Shown here: one piece after another, positions 47,132 to 56,510 of the stretch
How the letters are laid out: every line of letters starts with the position of its first letter
Numbering within the stretch: position 1 is the stretch's first letter
The notes under the pieces: generated by a model
Told to the model about the DNA's origin: nothing
The model's database searches: none
The model's input: only the letters and a program-made list of their open reading frames with translations
Translations under genes and position numbers: made by a program
Source of the DNA: JALYOC01 sp036675345
GTDB taxonomy: Bacteria > Myxococcota > Myxococcia > Myxococcales > Myxococcaceae
Direction of reading: 5' to 3'
Assembly: GCA_036675345.1 (NCBI GenBank)
Contig: JAKFFE010000021.1
Span: 62,001-126,000, forward strand
DNA: 64,000 nt

Positions 47132-49243
47132 ATGCCCGACAAGTACCTGATCACCAGCGCGCTGCCGTACGCCAATGGCCCCCTCCACCTCGGCCACATG
47201 GTCGAGTACATCCAGACCGACATCTTCGTCCGGTTCCTGCGCTCCTGCGGACACCAGGTCCTGTACTTCTGCGCCGACGACACCCACGGCACGCCGATCG
47301 AGCTCAACGCGGCCAAGCACGGCCTCAAGCCCGAGGAGTTCGTGGCCCGGTTCTTCGAGGAGCACCAGAAGGACTTCGCCGACTTCGGGGTGCAGTTCGA
47401 TCAGTTCTCCTCCACCAACTCTCCGGAGAACAAGCACTACGCGGAGCTGATCTACGGGCGCCTCAAGCAGGGCGGGGACATCGTCCGCCGCGACGTGGAG
47501 CAGACCTTCTGTGAGAAGGATCAGCGCTTCCTGCCGGACCGGTTCGTGCGCGGCACCTGCCCCAACTGCAAGGCCCCGGATCAGTACGGGGACGCCTGCG
47601 AGAAGTGCGGCAAGGCCTACGCCACCACGGATTTGATCGATCCCCGCTGCTCGCTGTGCGGCAGCCCTCCGGTGCGCAAGAAGTCCGAGCACGTGTTCTT
47701 CAAGCTCTCCGCGCACGAGGCCTTCCTGCGCGATCTGATCAAGCGGCCGGAGTTCCTGCACTCCGGGCTGGCCACCCAGCTGCTGCAGTTCTTCGACAAG
47801 GGCCTGGCGGACTGGGACATCACCCGGGACGGGCCGTACTTCGGCTTCCCGATCCCCGGAGAGACCAACAAGTTCTTCTACGTCTGGCTGGACGCGCCGA
47901 TCGGCTACATCTCCACCACCGAGAAGTGGGCCAAGGAGACCGGGAAGGCCAAGGACGCCACCGAGCTGTGGGGCGAGGGGAGTGACTGGAAGATCCAGCA
48001 CTTCATCGGCAAGGACATCCTCTACTTCCACGCCCTGTTCTGGCCGGCGGTGCTCTCCCGCAGCCAGTTCAAGATCCCCTCCAAGATCAGCGTGCACGGG
48101 CACCTGACCCTGAACGGGGAGAAGATGTCCAAGTCGCGCGGCACCCTGATCGCCGCCCGCACCTACCTGGAGAAGCTGGACCCCAGCTACCTGCGCTACT
48201 TCTACGCGGCCAGCCTGGGCGCCGGTCCGGAGGATCTGGACCTCAGCCTCAAGGACTTCCGGCTGCGGGTGAACGGCGAGCTGGTCAACAACCTGGGCAA
48301 CCTGGCCAACCGCGGGCTGACCATGCTGGCGGAGAAGCTGGACCGCAAGCTGGCCCCGGTGGGAGACGGCCCCGGCAGAAAGCTGGTGGAGGACGCGCTG
48401 GCCAAGGTGCCGGAGATCCGCGCCGCCTTCCAGGAGCTGGATTACCGCACCGCGATCAAGGGCATCACCGGGATCGGCCAGGCCGCCAACCAGTTCCTCC
48501 AGGAGGCCGCGCCCTGGAAGTCGATCAAGACCGATCCGGAGCTGGCCCGCCGGGATCTGACCGACGCCGCCGAGGTGGCCTACCTGCTGGCGGCCCTGCT
48601 GGAGCCGGTGGTCCCCAAGCTGTCCGAGAAGCTGTTCGCCCAGCTGGGCGCCACCCGGCTCACGTTCGCGCAGCTGGCGGACGCCAAGTATCCACTGCTG
48701 GATCGCACCCGTCCGCTTGGCTCTCCGGAGCCGCTGATCGGACGCATTGAAGAAGGGCAGGCCGAGTCGATGGTTCCCCCCGAAGAGAACGCCCCGGCCC
48801 CCAAGAAGGAGAAGGGGGCCACCCAGGCGTCCGCGCCCGGTGCCAAGCCGGAGTCGGCGCCCGCCGTCGCGGGGGCCACCCAGGCCTCCCCGGGCGCCGG
48901 GGCCGCGCCGGCCGCGGAGATCGACTACGCCGACTTCACCAAGGTGGTCCTCAAGGTGGGACGGATCGTCACCGCGGAGCGGGTCCCCAAGGCGGACAAG
49001 CTGCTCAAGCTGAGCGTGGACGTGGGAGAGGGTTCCCCCCGGACCATCTGCGCCGGGATCGCCGAGGCCTACTCCGAGCCGGAGAAGCTGGTGGGTCGCA
49101 ACGTGGTGGTGGTGGCCAACCTCAAGCCGCGGATGCTGCGGGGAATCGAGTCCCGCGGGATGTTGCTGGCGGGAGGCGCGGGCGGCTCCGAGCTGTCGCT
49201 GGTGGATCCGGGACCGCTGCCGCCCGGCAGCGACGTGAAGTGA
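47132..49243 (+). CDS. metG: Methionyl-tRNA synthetase (MetG) with C-terminal tRNA-binding domain
   Basis: 703 residues from the ATG at 47132. Charges initiator and elongator tRNA-Met. Features: ITSALPYANGPLHLGHMVEY with the HIGH-type motif (HLGH), a zinc region with CPNCKAPDQYGDACEKCG and CSLCG, NGEKMSKSRGT (KMSKS), an anticodon-binding domain to about residue 545, an Ala/Pro/Glu-rich linker, and a C-terminal EMAPII-like domain (VGRIVTAERVPKADKLLKL, GRNVVVVANLKPR) that dimerises and binds tRNA. The stop overlaps the GTG start of the HEAT-repeat gene. Confidence 0.96.
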   Translation: MPDKYLITSALPYANGPLHLGHMVEYIQTDIFVRFLRSCGHQVLYFCADDTHGTPIELNAAKHGLKPEEFVARFFEEHQKDFADFGVQFDQFSSTNSPENKHYAELIYGRLKQGGDIVRRDVEQTFCEKDQRFLPDRFVRGTCPNCKAPDQYGDACEKCGKAYATTDLIDPRCSLCGSPPVRKKSEHVFFKLSAHEAFLRDLIKRPEFLHSGLATQLLQFFDKGLADWDITRDGPYFGFPIPGETNKFFYVWLDAPIGYISTTEKWAKETGKAKDATELWGEGSDWKIQHFIGKDILYFHALFWPAVLSRSQFKIPSKISVHGHLTLNGEKMSKSRGTLIAARTYLEKLDPSYLRYFYAASLGAGPEDLDLSLKDFRLRVNGELVNNLGNLANRGLTMLAEKLDRKLAPVGDGPGRKLVEDALAKVPEIRAAFQELDYRTAIKGITGIGQAANQFLQEAAPWKSIKTDPELARRDLTDAAEVAYLLAALLEPVVPKLSEKLFAQLGATRLTFAQLADAKYPLLDRTRPLGSPEPLIGRIEEGQAESMVPPEENAPAPKKEKGATQASAPGAKPESAPAVAGATQASPGAGAAPAAEIDYADFTKVVLKVGRIVTAERVPKADKLLKLSVDVGEGSPRTICAGIAEAYSEPEKLVGRNVVVVANLKPRMLRGIESRGMLLAGGAGGSELSLVDPGPLPPGSDVK

Positions 49244-50253
49244 GCGGGGCGGTGGACTGGCGGCGCACCCGGGATGAGGCGCTGCTGGTGCTGGAGCACT
49301 CCAAGAGGTCGGAGGAGAGGATCCGCGCCGCCGAAGGTCTGCTGGCCCTGGCGGACGGCTTCCCGGATCGCTGGGAGGAGCTGGCCCCGGCCATCCCCCG
49401 GCTGATCGCCGATCGCCAGGAGGAGCTGCGCCGCGGCGGGGTCCGGCTGGCGGCGCTGTTGCTGCATCCGGACGAAGCAGAGGGCTTTCTGGGCGCGCGG
49501 CTGACCGATCCCAGCCCCCGGGTGCGGATGGAGGCGGCCGGACAGCTGGCGGACCTGGCCCGTCCTTCCGCGCGCGGAGTGCTGGCGGCGGCGCTGAACG
49601 ACGCCTCCTTCGCGGTGCGCTTCGAGGCGGCCCGGGGGATGGCGGCGGTGCACCACCCCGCCGGCCTGGAGGTGCTGGTGGAGGCCCTGGCGCACAACGA
49701 CCTGCGCTTCCGGGCGTTGGGCGCGCTGGGAGAGCTGGCCGATCCGCGGGCCCTGGGGCCGGTGCGGACGGTGTTCACCCGCTGGATGATGAACCCCTTC
49801 GAGCGCACCCAGGCGGCGGCAGTGATGGCCCGGCTGGGCGATTCGGAGGGCACCCGGTATCTGCTGGAGCGCAGCAAGCCGGTCCGCTTCCGGCGTTCGC
49901 CGGACCGGGCGATGGCGGTGGAGCTGCTGGGGGACCTGCGTCTCCCCGGAGCCCAGCAGCGGCTGGTGGAGCTGCTGGAGACCCCGGGCGAGCCGGTGCG
50001 GGGCGCCGCGGCCCGGGGCTATGGGCGCCTGGGCGCGCCGGACGCCGAGGAGCGGCTGGCCAGGCTGGCCGAGGAGCAGGGCCTGCCGGAGGACGTGCTG
50101 TTGGATGTGCTGGAGGGCCTGTGCCAGGTGTCACTGCCGAGGGCGCAGACGGTGGGGGATCAGGTCTCGGCGCGGCTCTCGCCCGACGCCCGGACCGAGC
50201 TGAGCAAGATGCTGCGGGACTTCGCGGCGCACGAAGAGGAGCAGGCCGGATGA
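49240..50253 (+). CDS. HEAT-repeat protein
   Basis: 337 residues from a GTG that overlaps the metG stop (GTGA). At least seven helix pairs with the HEAT signature of Pro/Asp turns and repeated Val/Arg-x2-Ala-Ala: LTDPSPRVRMEAAGQLADLA, NDASFAVRFEAARGMAAV, NDLRFRALGALGELADPRAL, TPGEPVRGAAARGYGRLGAP. No catalytic domain. HEAT repeats mediate protein binding. Position between metG and tatD suggests housekeeping co-expression but gives no clue to a partner. Confidence 0.8.
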   Translation: MSGAVDWRRTRDEALLVLEHSKRSEERIRAAEGLLALADGFPDRWEELAPAIPRLIADRQEELRRGGVRLAALLLHPDEAEGFLGARLTDPSPRVRMEAAGQLADLARPSARGVLAAALNDASFAVRFEAARGMAAVHHPAGLEVLVEALAHNDLRFRALGALGELADPRALGPVRTVFTRWMMNPFERTQAAAVMARLGDSEGTRYLLERSKPVRFRRSPDRAMAVELLGDLRLPGAQQRLVELLETPGEPVRGAAARGYGRLGAPDAEERLARLAEEQGLPEDVLLDVLEGLCQVSLPRAQTVGDQVSARLSPDARTELSKMLRDFAAHEEEQAG

Positions 50254-51029
50254 ACTGGGTGGATGCGCACTGTCATCTCGAGCGGGGGGATTACCCCGAC
50301 GCGCTCCCGTACATCGAGCGGGCCCGCGCCGCCGGGCTGGTGCACGCGGTGATCGTCGGGCAGCTGCAGGGGCCGGGGAACTTCGGAGACGCCCTGGCGG
50401 TGGCCCGGGCCCACCCGGAGTTCCTCTCGCCCACCATGGGGATCCACCCCCACGACGCGGCCAAGGCCACCGAGGCAGACTTCGCCGAGCTGGAGCGGCT
50501 GTGCGCGCTGCCGGAGATGCGGGCGGTGGGGGAGGCGGGGCTGGACTACTACTACGACCGCTCGCCGCGGGACGTGCAGCGGGAGGTGTTCGTCCGCCAG
50601 TGCCTGCTGGCCCGGAAGCTGGACAAGCCGCTGGTGGTCCACGTCCGCGACGCGCACGAAGACTGCGCGGAGGTGCTGCGGGAGACCGGGATCAACAACG
50701 GGGTGATCCACTGCTTCACCGGGGATCTCCCCGCCGCTCGCACCTACCTGGACCTGGGGCTGCTGCTCTCCATCTCCGGGGTGCTGACCTACAAGAAGAC
50801 CGAAGGACTGCAGGAGGCGGTGAAGTTCGCCCCCCTGGATCGCCTGATGGTGGAGACCGACAGCCCGTTCCTGGCCCCGGTGCCCTACCGCGGCAAACGC
50901 AACGAGCCGTCCTTCGTCACCGAGACCGGCAAGAAGATGGCCGAGCTGAAGGCGGTCTCGCTGGAGCAGGTGGCGGAGGCCACCACCGCCAACTCCAGCC
51001 GGTTCTTCAAGCTGCCGACTAGGGAATGA
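50250..51029 (+). CDS. tatD: TatD-family metal-dependent nuclease
   Basis: 259 residues; the ATG overlaps the stop of the HEAT gene. The amidohydrolase-fold metal ligands are complete: DAHCHL, VGEAGLDYYYD, VVHVRDAHED, VIHCFTG and VETDSPFLAPVPYRGKRN. TatD proteins are 3'-5' exonucleases or DNA deoxyribonucleases in repair and turnover. metG followed closely by tatD is a common bacterial arrangement; here they are separated by one gene. Its 3' end overlaps the convergent lipoprotein gene by 11 bases. Confidence 0.93.
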   Translation: MNWVDAHCHLERGDYPDALPYIERARAAGLVHAVIVGQLQGPGNFGDALAVARAHPEFLSPTMGIHPHDAAKATEADFAELERLCALPEMRAVGEAGLDYYYDRSPRDVQREVFVRQCLLARKLDKPLVVHVRDAHEDCAEVLRETGINNGVIHCFTGDLPAARTYLDLGLLLSISGVLTYKKTEGLQEAVKFAPLDRLMVETDSPFLAPVPYRGKRNEPSFVTETGKKMAELKAVSLEQVAEATTANSSRFFKLPTRE

Positions 51030-52632
51030 TCCGGCCCACGAAGAAGCCGAGGTTTTCCCAGGAGAAGGACCACTTTACGAAGACTCCCTCGTTGTCTCCC
51101 GCCACCAGGAGTCGCCCGTCGGGGAGCGCGGCCATGTGCCCGCCGCGGGTGCGGAGGGCGGTGTTCACGCTCGGAGTGGCCGCCACCCGAAGATAGGTGC
51201 CACCGGCGAAGGTGGCGTCGGGCTGCCCGCTCTCCGTCAGCCGCCGAACGCCAATGGCCTGACCGCTGGAGAGGTTCACGGTCCCCATCACCACAATCCC
51301 CGCCGCGGTCAGCTCCAGCGCCTGAACCTCGGAGTGTGAATCTGGGGATCCGGGTTGCTCTGCCAGAGGCAGGGTCAGCACTCCCCCGGTTCCAAAGGAG
51401 GGATCCAGCTCCCCGCCGCCGCTCAACCGGACCACGTAGCCGGCAGCCGGCCCATCCATTTCAATTCGACTGGGCTGCACCCCCAGCAGGATCCTTCCGG
51501 CAGAGTCCACCTTCAGGGCGGTCACCCAGGTCGAGCGGTCCGGCAAGCCCGGGATCACGACCGTCGCGGTGCCCCCCTGGGCGAAGGTGGTGTCCACCGC
51601 GCCGGAAGCCAGGCGTCGGTGAACGCGGATCACCGGATCCAGGGGCACCGCTCTACGAGGCGAAGGCTGGTAATCGCCGGCGGCAACCAGGAACCGTCCG
51701 TCCGCCAGCAGGACCATCCGCGAACTGGTCCGCACCCCGATGGACGGTTCGATCGTCCTGCCCGCCTGGCTCCATACCGCCGCGACGCCGTCGGTGCCGA
51801 AGTCCGGGGCAAAGGCTCCGGCATTCCCCAGCTTCGCCACGCTCAGGTCGCTGAAGGCCAGCGTGACGAACACCTCTCCGGTGGGGGCAATGGCCAGATC
51901 GGTGGCGAGGTGTGGACCGACCACCTTCTGGGCTCCCGAGTTGAAGGCCGCGGAGAGCTCCCCGGTGGAGGTGATCCGGAACACCGCCGACTGATACGAC
52001 TCGGTGAGGGCCGCGACCAGGAGGGTGCCATCCGCATCGAACTTCAGGGGGCAGGGACCGTCGATGGTCCCGGGGAGGGCCACCGCGCCCCCGGAGAATG
52101 CGGCGACCAGCCCGCCCTCCGCATCCCAACGCTGGAGAACGACCCCGTTCTCATGCGCGAAACCGATCGCGAACCCGCCGGAGGGGTGGGCATCGAACCC
52201 GCAGACGCCCAGGTTGCCGATCAGCTCCCGCCGCTGGGTGTTGGCCTCCAGGGCCCCTCCCGGATTGAGCACCCGGACGGTCAGCGTCTCGGTCGTCTCC
52301 AGGGAGCCCAGCCGCGCGATGAGGGTGAGCGGAAAGTCGGGCCCTGGAGTCACCGACCCCGCCACGCGCAGGGTCAACTTGCTGGAGGATCCGTCGGGGG
52401 AGATCGCGGGGAGCTCGTCGGCAGTGACCCCAGCCGGAAGGCCGCTGAGCTCCACGGTCACCTCGCCCTCGACGTGGTGGCGCTCGAGGGTCAGCTGCAC
52501 CTGGGTCCGGTCACCCCGGACCAGTGGCACCGTCCCGGAGGGGACGGTCAGCGACAGGGAGGGGGGGCCCCCGCAGGCCAGCAGCAGGGTCGAAACAAGG
52601 ATTCCGAGTGTAGTCAGGCAAGCCCGCGTCAT
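51019..52632 (-). CDS. Lipoprotein with delta-60-type repeats
   Basis: 537 residues with lipoprotein signal and lipobox LLAC (Cys20). An Ig-like domain (about 28-125) precedes a propeller-like region made of repeats with the delta-60 flavour: AFAPDFGTDGVAAVW, VDTTFAQGGTATVVIPG, LDPSFGTGGVLTLPLA and QPDATFAGGTYL, each preceded by a strand on which values appear to be tracked (ALKVDSAGRILLGV, ALELTAAGIVVMGT). Such proteins are frequent in deltaproteobacteria and of unknown function; surface exposure is inferred. The start codon lies in the loop of a perfect hairpin (52620-52642). Confidence 0.8.
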   Translation of the reverse strand: MTRACLTTLGILVSTLLLACGGPPSLSLTVPSGTVPLVRGDRTQVQLTLERHHVEGEVTVELSGLPAGVTADELPAISPDGSSSKLTLRVAGSVTPGPDFPLTLIARLGSLETTETLTVRVLNPGGALEANTQRRELIGNLGVCGFDAHPSGGFAIGFAHENGVVLQRWDAEGGLVAAFSGGAVALPGTIDGPCPLKFDADGTLLVAALTESYQSAVFRITSTGELSAAFNSGAQKVVGPHLATDLAIAPTGEVFVTLAFSDLSVAKLGNAGAFAPDFGTDGVAAVWSQAGRTIEPSIGVRTSSRMVLLADGRFLVAAGDYQPSPRRAVPLDPVIRVHRRLASGAVDTTFAQGGTATVVIPGLPDRSTWVTALKVDSAGRILLGVQPSRIEMDGPAAGYVVRLSGGGELDPSFGTGGVLTLPLAEQPGSPDSHSEVQALELTAAGIVVMGTVNLSSGQAIGVRRLTESGQPDATFAGGTYLRVAATPSVNTALRTRGGHMAALPDGRLLVAGDNEGVFVKWSFSWENLGFFVGRIIP

Positions 52633-52642
52633 CGGCGGGCTT
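52620..52642 (-). promoter_or_regulatory. Perfect 8-bp inverted repeat with the ATG in its loop
   Basis: Minus strand AAGCCCGC, loop CGATGAC, GCGGGCTT; the ATG at 52632-52630 is in the loop. A TATAAG (52645-52640) overlaps the upstream arm and would place transcription start about at the ATG. Confidence 0.55.
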
Positions 52643-52666
52643 ATACACTCCCCGGCGGGAGGCGCG

Positions 52667-53590
52667 CTACGCCGCCATCCAGCCCAGGTCCACTTCCCAC
52701 GGCGAGGGCCGGCCGAAGAGGTTGGTCAGCGACGGGTACACCGGGGTCTGCGGATCCACCTGGTGGCCGTTGTCCCGCTCCTTGGCGGCGTCGATCAGCA
52801 CGCAGGGCACGTTCGGGGTGGCGCCCTGGACGGCGGCGACATCGCGGCGGCTCTCGGTGATGAAGAACGCGGTGTGGGCGCTGTCCTTCTCCCACTCGGT
52901 GAACACCGCGGCCTTGTACTTGCCGGTGTCCTCCTTGCTGGTGGGCTTCATCGTCAGATGCGTGTTGTCCGCGTCCGGCAGCCCGAAGCGAATGAGCTGG
53001 GGGAGGGTGTGCTCGCGCTCCTCCTCCGGGCGGCCGGTGAGGTAGCGCACCTCGGCGCCCGCGGCCTTCGCCGCCTTCGCCAGGTCCACCATCTCCTTCA
53101 GCGGCAGATCGTGCTCGTGCATCGCGCCGTCGAAGAACTTGGCGCGCCAGAACCCGCCCACACTCTTGGCGAGCTCCTTGGGACCACCGTTCTCAACCAC
53201 CGTGGAGTAGCCATCCCAGGCCACGTCCTCCAGCTTGAGGTCCTTGAAGTGCGACGTCCCGTTGTTCCGGTCGTACTCCTGGAGGATGTGCAGCGTCCGT
53301 CCGCGGGAGTCGGAGAGGGTGTCGTCGATGTCGAACACCACCCGGACCTCTTCGCCGTTGGCCACCCGCTGGCGGATGTCCTCCAGCGCCGCTGCGACGA
53401 AGGCCTTCCCGTCCGGAGGCCCGGCCTTGAACGTGTTGGAGACCGCCGAGACCTCGGCGCCCGCGCCCACGCTGCCCACGAAGGCATCCACCGGCGTCGA
53501 CACCGACTTGGCCAGAGGAAGCGCAGCCACCTCGGTCCGGGCCACCGGCGACGGAACACGGACCTCAGAAATCTTTCCCAGGTGCGACAT
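52667..53590 (-). CDS. HAD-superfamily phosphatase-like protein
   Basis: 307 residues. Motif I FDIDDTLSD (Asp-x-Asp-x-Thr) begins about residue 86, motif II is in RYLTGRPEEER, a Lys-rich segment follows (MKPTSKEDTGKYKAA), and motif IV-like acidic residues lie in FFITESRRDVAAV. The cap (HILQEYDRNNGTSHFKDLKL) sits between motifs I and II. The first 80 residues are poorly structured. Substrate not evident. It begins 163 bases from the divergent metallo-beta-lactamase-fold gene. Confidence 0.75.
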   Translation of the reverse strand: MSHLGKISEVRVPSPVARTEVAALPLAKSVSTPVDAFVGSVGAGAEVSAVSNTFKAGPPDGKAFVAAALEDIRQRVANGEEVRVVFDIDDTLSDSRGRTLHILQEYDRNNGTSHFKDLKLEDVAWDGYSTVVENGGPKELAKSVGGFWRAKFFDGAMHEHDLPLKEMVDLAKAAKAAGAEVRYLTGRPEEEREHTLPQLIRFGLPDADNTHLTMKPTSKEDTGKYKAAVFTEWEKDSAHTAFFITESRRDVAAVQGATPNVPCVLIDAAKERDNGHQVDPQTPVYPSLTNLFGRPSPWEVDLGWMAA

Positions 53591-53753
53591 GTAGGGGTTT
53601 TCGGCGGGGTCCCCGGGAAGTTGCGGAAAAACTGCCGGGCACCGACGAATTCACCCTCCGTCACGCCTCCGTACTCCCGGGTCGGCCCCAGCCCGTGCAG
53701 TCCCCGCAACCACGAGGTGTTACCCTCCGCGGACCGGAGGCGGGATCCAGACA

Positions 53754-54740
53754 ATGCGGTGGAAGCGGGTGTTGGCGGTGGTGGTGGTGGGATTGGCGGT
53801 GGCCGCCCTGGCGGTGGTCCTGCTGGCGCGAAGCTCCAGAGCCGCTCGGCCGAAGCTGTCCCCCAACATCCTGGCGCGCGCGGCGGAGGCCCCGTGCTTG
53901 AACGCCACTGGCGCCCCGTTCATCGACGTCAGCTGGACCGGGATCGCCGGGGTCCGCATGGAGCTGTGCGGCGACTCGCCTGCGTCGACGCTGCTGGTGG
54001 ATCCGTACCTCACCCGGCACAGCGTTCCGGAGCTGTTCTTCCCGGTGGACGCGGACAGCCCGACCCTGGCGCGGGCCTTTCCCCGCGCGGACTTCATCGT
54101 GGTTGGGCACACCCACCACGATCACTTCGCCGACACCCCGGACCTGGCCCGGCGGACCGGGGCCACGATTCTGGGCTCCCGCTCCACTTGCAACCTGGCG
54201 GTGGCGATGGGGGTGCCCCCCACCCAGTGCATCGCCTTTGAAGACCAGAACCCGGTGCAGGCCGGGCCATGGACGATTGAGGCCATCCCCACCCCGCATG
54301 CCCTGGTGTGGCCCGGCTTTGTTCCCTTCAGCGGGGATGTCCCTCCTCGGCCGAGGGACGACCGCCCCTGGGTGTGGCAGCTGCGGGAGGGCCAGATGTG
54401 GAGCCTGATCATCCGCGCCGCGGGAAAGACCCTCTACCACCACGGCTCCGCCGGGCTCTCCGACTCGCAACTGCAGCGGGTCCGCGGCCTGCAGCCGGAT
54501 CTGGCGTTTGTGGGGATCGCCCTGCGGGAGAACACCCCGGACTTCGAGACGCGCCTGCTCGAACCCCTCCGCGCCAGATCGGTGATGCCGGTCCACCACG
54601 ACAACTTCTTCGGTCCGATGCTCACCGACGAAGGGCCGCTGCTTCCCCGGATCGACCTGTCCGAATTTGAAAGCCGGATCGGCCAGTACGGGGCGCAGCT
54701 GCTGGTGCGAAAGCCGTTCGAGCGGGTCCGGGTGCAGTAA
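53754..54740 (+). CDS. Membrane-anchored metallo-beta-lactamase-fold hydrolase
   Basis: 328 residues. One N-terminal membrane helix (VLAVVVVGLAVAALAVVLLA), then an MBL-fold domain with the signature GHTHHDHF (His119 to His124, His-x-His-x-Asp-His). Later ligands are probably in PTPHALVW, YHHGSAG and MPVHHDNFFGP. The spacing resembles UlaG-like lactonases and phospholipid-directed members such as NAPE-PLD. A GGAGGCGGG element precedes the ATG. Extracytoplasmic location is inferred from the anchor; substrate unknown. Confidence 0.8.
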   Translation: MRWKRVLAVVVVGLAVAALAVVLLARSSRAARPKLSPNILARAAEAPCLNATGAPFIDVSWTGIAGVRMELCGDSPASTLLVDPYLTRHSVPELFFPVDADSPTLARAFPRADFIVVGHTHHDHFADTPDLARRTGATILGSRSTCNLAVAMGVPPTQCIAFEDQNPVQAGPWTIEAIPTPHALVWPGFVPFSGDVPPRPRDDRPWVWQLREGQMWSLIIRAAGKTLYHHGSAGLSDSQLQRVRGLQPDLAFVGIALRENTPDFETRLLEPLRARSVMPVHHDNFFGPMLTDEGPLLPRIDLSEFESRIGQYGAQLLVRKPFERVRVQ

Positions 54741-54861
54741 GTCCTGGCCGCGACACCCCGGCGGTGGCCGCTCGCTCCCGGGGCCGAGGCCGGTGTCCTT
54801 CAGCCCATCAACGGTCGAGGGGAGGGAGACCCCTTTCGAGCAGCGGACCTAGCGTCCACCC

Positions 54862-56505
54862 ATGAGCTCGCGCGCTTCCTACGTCCACATGCCCGGCCGT
54901 CAGCCGCTGTTGGGAGAGACGGTGGGGGAGAACCTCCGCCGCACCGTAGAGCGGGTCCCGGATTCGGATGCCCTGTTGGTCCGCCACCAGGGCTATCGCG
55001 CCACCTATCGCCAGCTGTGGGACCAGACCACCGAGGCGGCCCGGGCGCTGATCGCGCGCGGAGTGGGGCGGGGGGATCGGGTGGGGATCTGGTCCTCCAA
55101 CCGCTACGAGTGGGTGGTGCTCCAGTACGCCACCGCCCGGGTGGGGGCGATCCTGGTCAACCTCAACCCGGCGCTGCGGGCGGAGGAGCTGGCGCACCCG
55201 CTGGCCCACTCCGGGGCCGCCTTCCTGTTCCTGGCGCGCGAGTACCGGGGGATGGACTGCGTGGCGGCGCTGGCCGGGATCCGCGGCGCCTGTCCGGCGC
55301 TGAAGCAAAGCTGGATCCTGGATCAGGACTGGAGCGGCTTTCTGGCCGGGGCGTCCCACGTCTCCGAGAGGGAGCTGGCGGAGCGGGAGCGCACGCTGCA
55401 GTTCGATGATCCGATCAACCTCCAGTACACCTCCGGCACCACCGGCTCGCCCAAGGGCGCGACCCTCTCCCACCACAACATCCTCAACAACGGCTACTTC
55501 ATCGGCGAGACCCTGCGCTACTCGGAGGCGGACCGGGTGTGCATCCCGGTGCCGTTCTTCCACTGCTTCGGGATGGTGATCGGCAACCTGGCCTGCACCT
55601 CCCACGGCGCGTGCATCGTGGTCCCCTCCGCGCTCTTCTCTCCGGAGGCGGCGCTGGAGGCGGTGCAGGCCGAACGCTGCACCTCCCTGTACGGAGTCCC
55701 CACCATGTTCATCGCCGAGCTGGAGCACCCCCGCTTCGCGCAGTTCGACCTGGGCACCCTGCGCACCGGAGTGATGGCCGGCTCGCCCTGTCCGGTGGAG
55801 ACGATGAAGCAGGTGCAGAGCCGGATGAACATGCGGGAGGTGACCATCTGCTACGGGATGACCGAGACCTCCCCGGTCTCCACCCAGAGCGCGGTGGACG
55901 ATCCGCTGGAGAAGCGGGTGGCTTCGGTGGGCCGGGTGCACCCGCACCTGGAGGTGAAGATCGTCGAACCGGAGACCGGGGAGATCGTCCCTCGCGGCGG
56001 CCGCGGCGAGCTGTGCACCCGCGGCTACAGCGTGATGCTGGGCTACTGGAACGATCCGGAGGCCACCCGGAGGGTGATCGATCCCGCCGGCTGGATGCAC
56101 ACCGGGGACTTGGCCACCCTGGACGACGACGGCTACGTGAACATCGTGGGGCGGATCAAGGACGTGGTGATCCGGGGAGGGGAGAACATCTACCCCCGGG
56201 AGCTGGAGGAGCTGCTCCACACCCATCCGGCGGTCAGCGAGGCCCAGGTGATCGGGGTGCCCAGCCACCGCTTCGGCGAGGAGGTGATGGCCTGGGTGAA
56301 GCTCAAGCCGGAGGCGGCGGTGACCGCGGACCAGCTCCAGGAGTTCTGCGGTCAGCGTCTGGCCCGCTACAAGATCCCCCGCTACTGGAAGTTCGTGGAC
56401 GCCTTCCCGATGACCCTCTCCGGCAAGGTCCAGAAGTTCAAGATGCGGGAGCTGTCCATCCAGGAGCTACACCTGGAAGCCGACGCCTCGGTGGAGACTG
56501 CCTGA
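54862..56505 (+). CDS. Acyl-CoA synthetase (AMP-forming, FadD-like)
   Basis: 547 residues. Adenylation motifs: YTSGTTGSPKGATLSHHN (P-loop), PVPFFHCFGMVIGN, GYGMTE-type segment CYGMTETSP, GWMHTGDLATLDDDGYVNIVGR, KDVVIRGGENIYPRELE and the C-terminal catalytic Lys region LSGKVQKFKMRE. It activates a medium- or long-chain fatty acid to acyl-CoA through acyl-AMP. No beta-oxidation genes are adjacent. It converges on the next gene with five bases between stops. Confidence 0.92.
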   Translation: MSSRASYVHMPGRQPLLGETVGENLRRTVERVPDSDALLVRHQGYRATYRQLWDQTTEAARALIARGVGRGDRVGIWSSNRYEWVVLQYATARVGAILVNLNPALRAEELAHPLAHSGAAFLFLAREYRGMDCVAALAGIRGACPALKQSWILDQDWSGFLAGASHVSERELAERERTLQFDDPINLQYTSGTTGSPKGATLSHHNILNNGYFIGETLRYSEADRVCIPVPFFHCFGMVIGNLACTSHGACIVVPSALFSPEAALEAVQAERCTSLYGVPTMFIAELEHPRFAQFDLGTLRTGVMAGSPCPVETMKQVQSRMNMREVTICYGMTETSPVSTQSAVDDPLEKRVASVGRVHPHLEVKIVEPETGEIVPRGGRGELCTRGYSVMLGYWNDPEATRRVIDPAGWMHTGDLATLDDDGYVNIVGRIKDVVIRGGENIYPRELEELLHTHPAVSEAQVIGVPSHRFGEEVMAWVKLKPEAAVTADQLQEFCGQRLARYKIPRYWKFVDAFPMTLSGKVQKFKMRELSIQELHLEADASVETA

Positions 56506-56510
56506 TCCTC

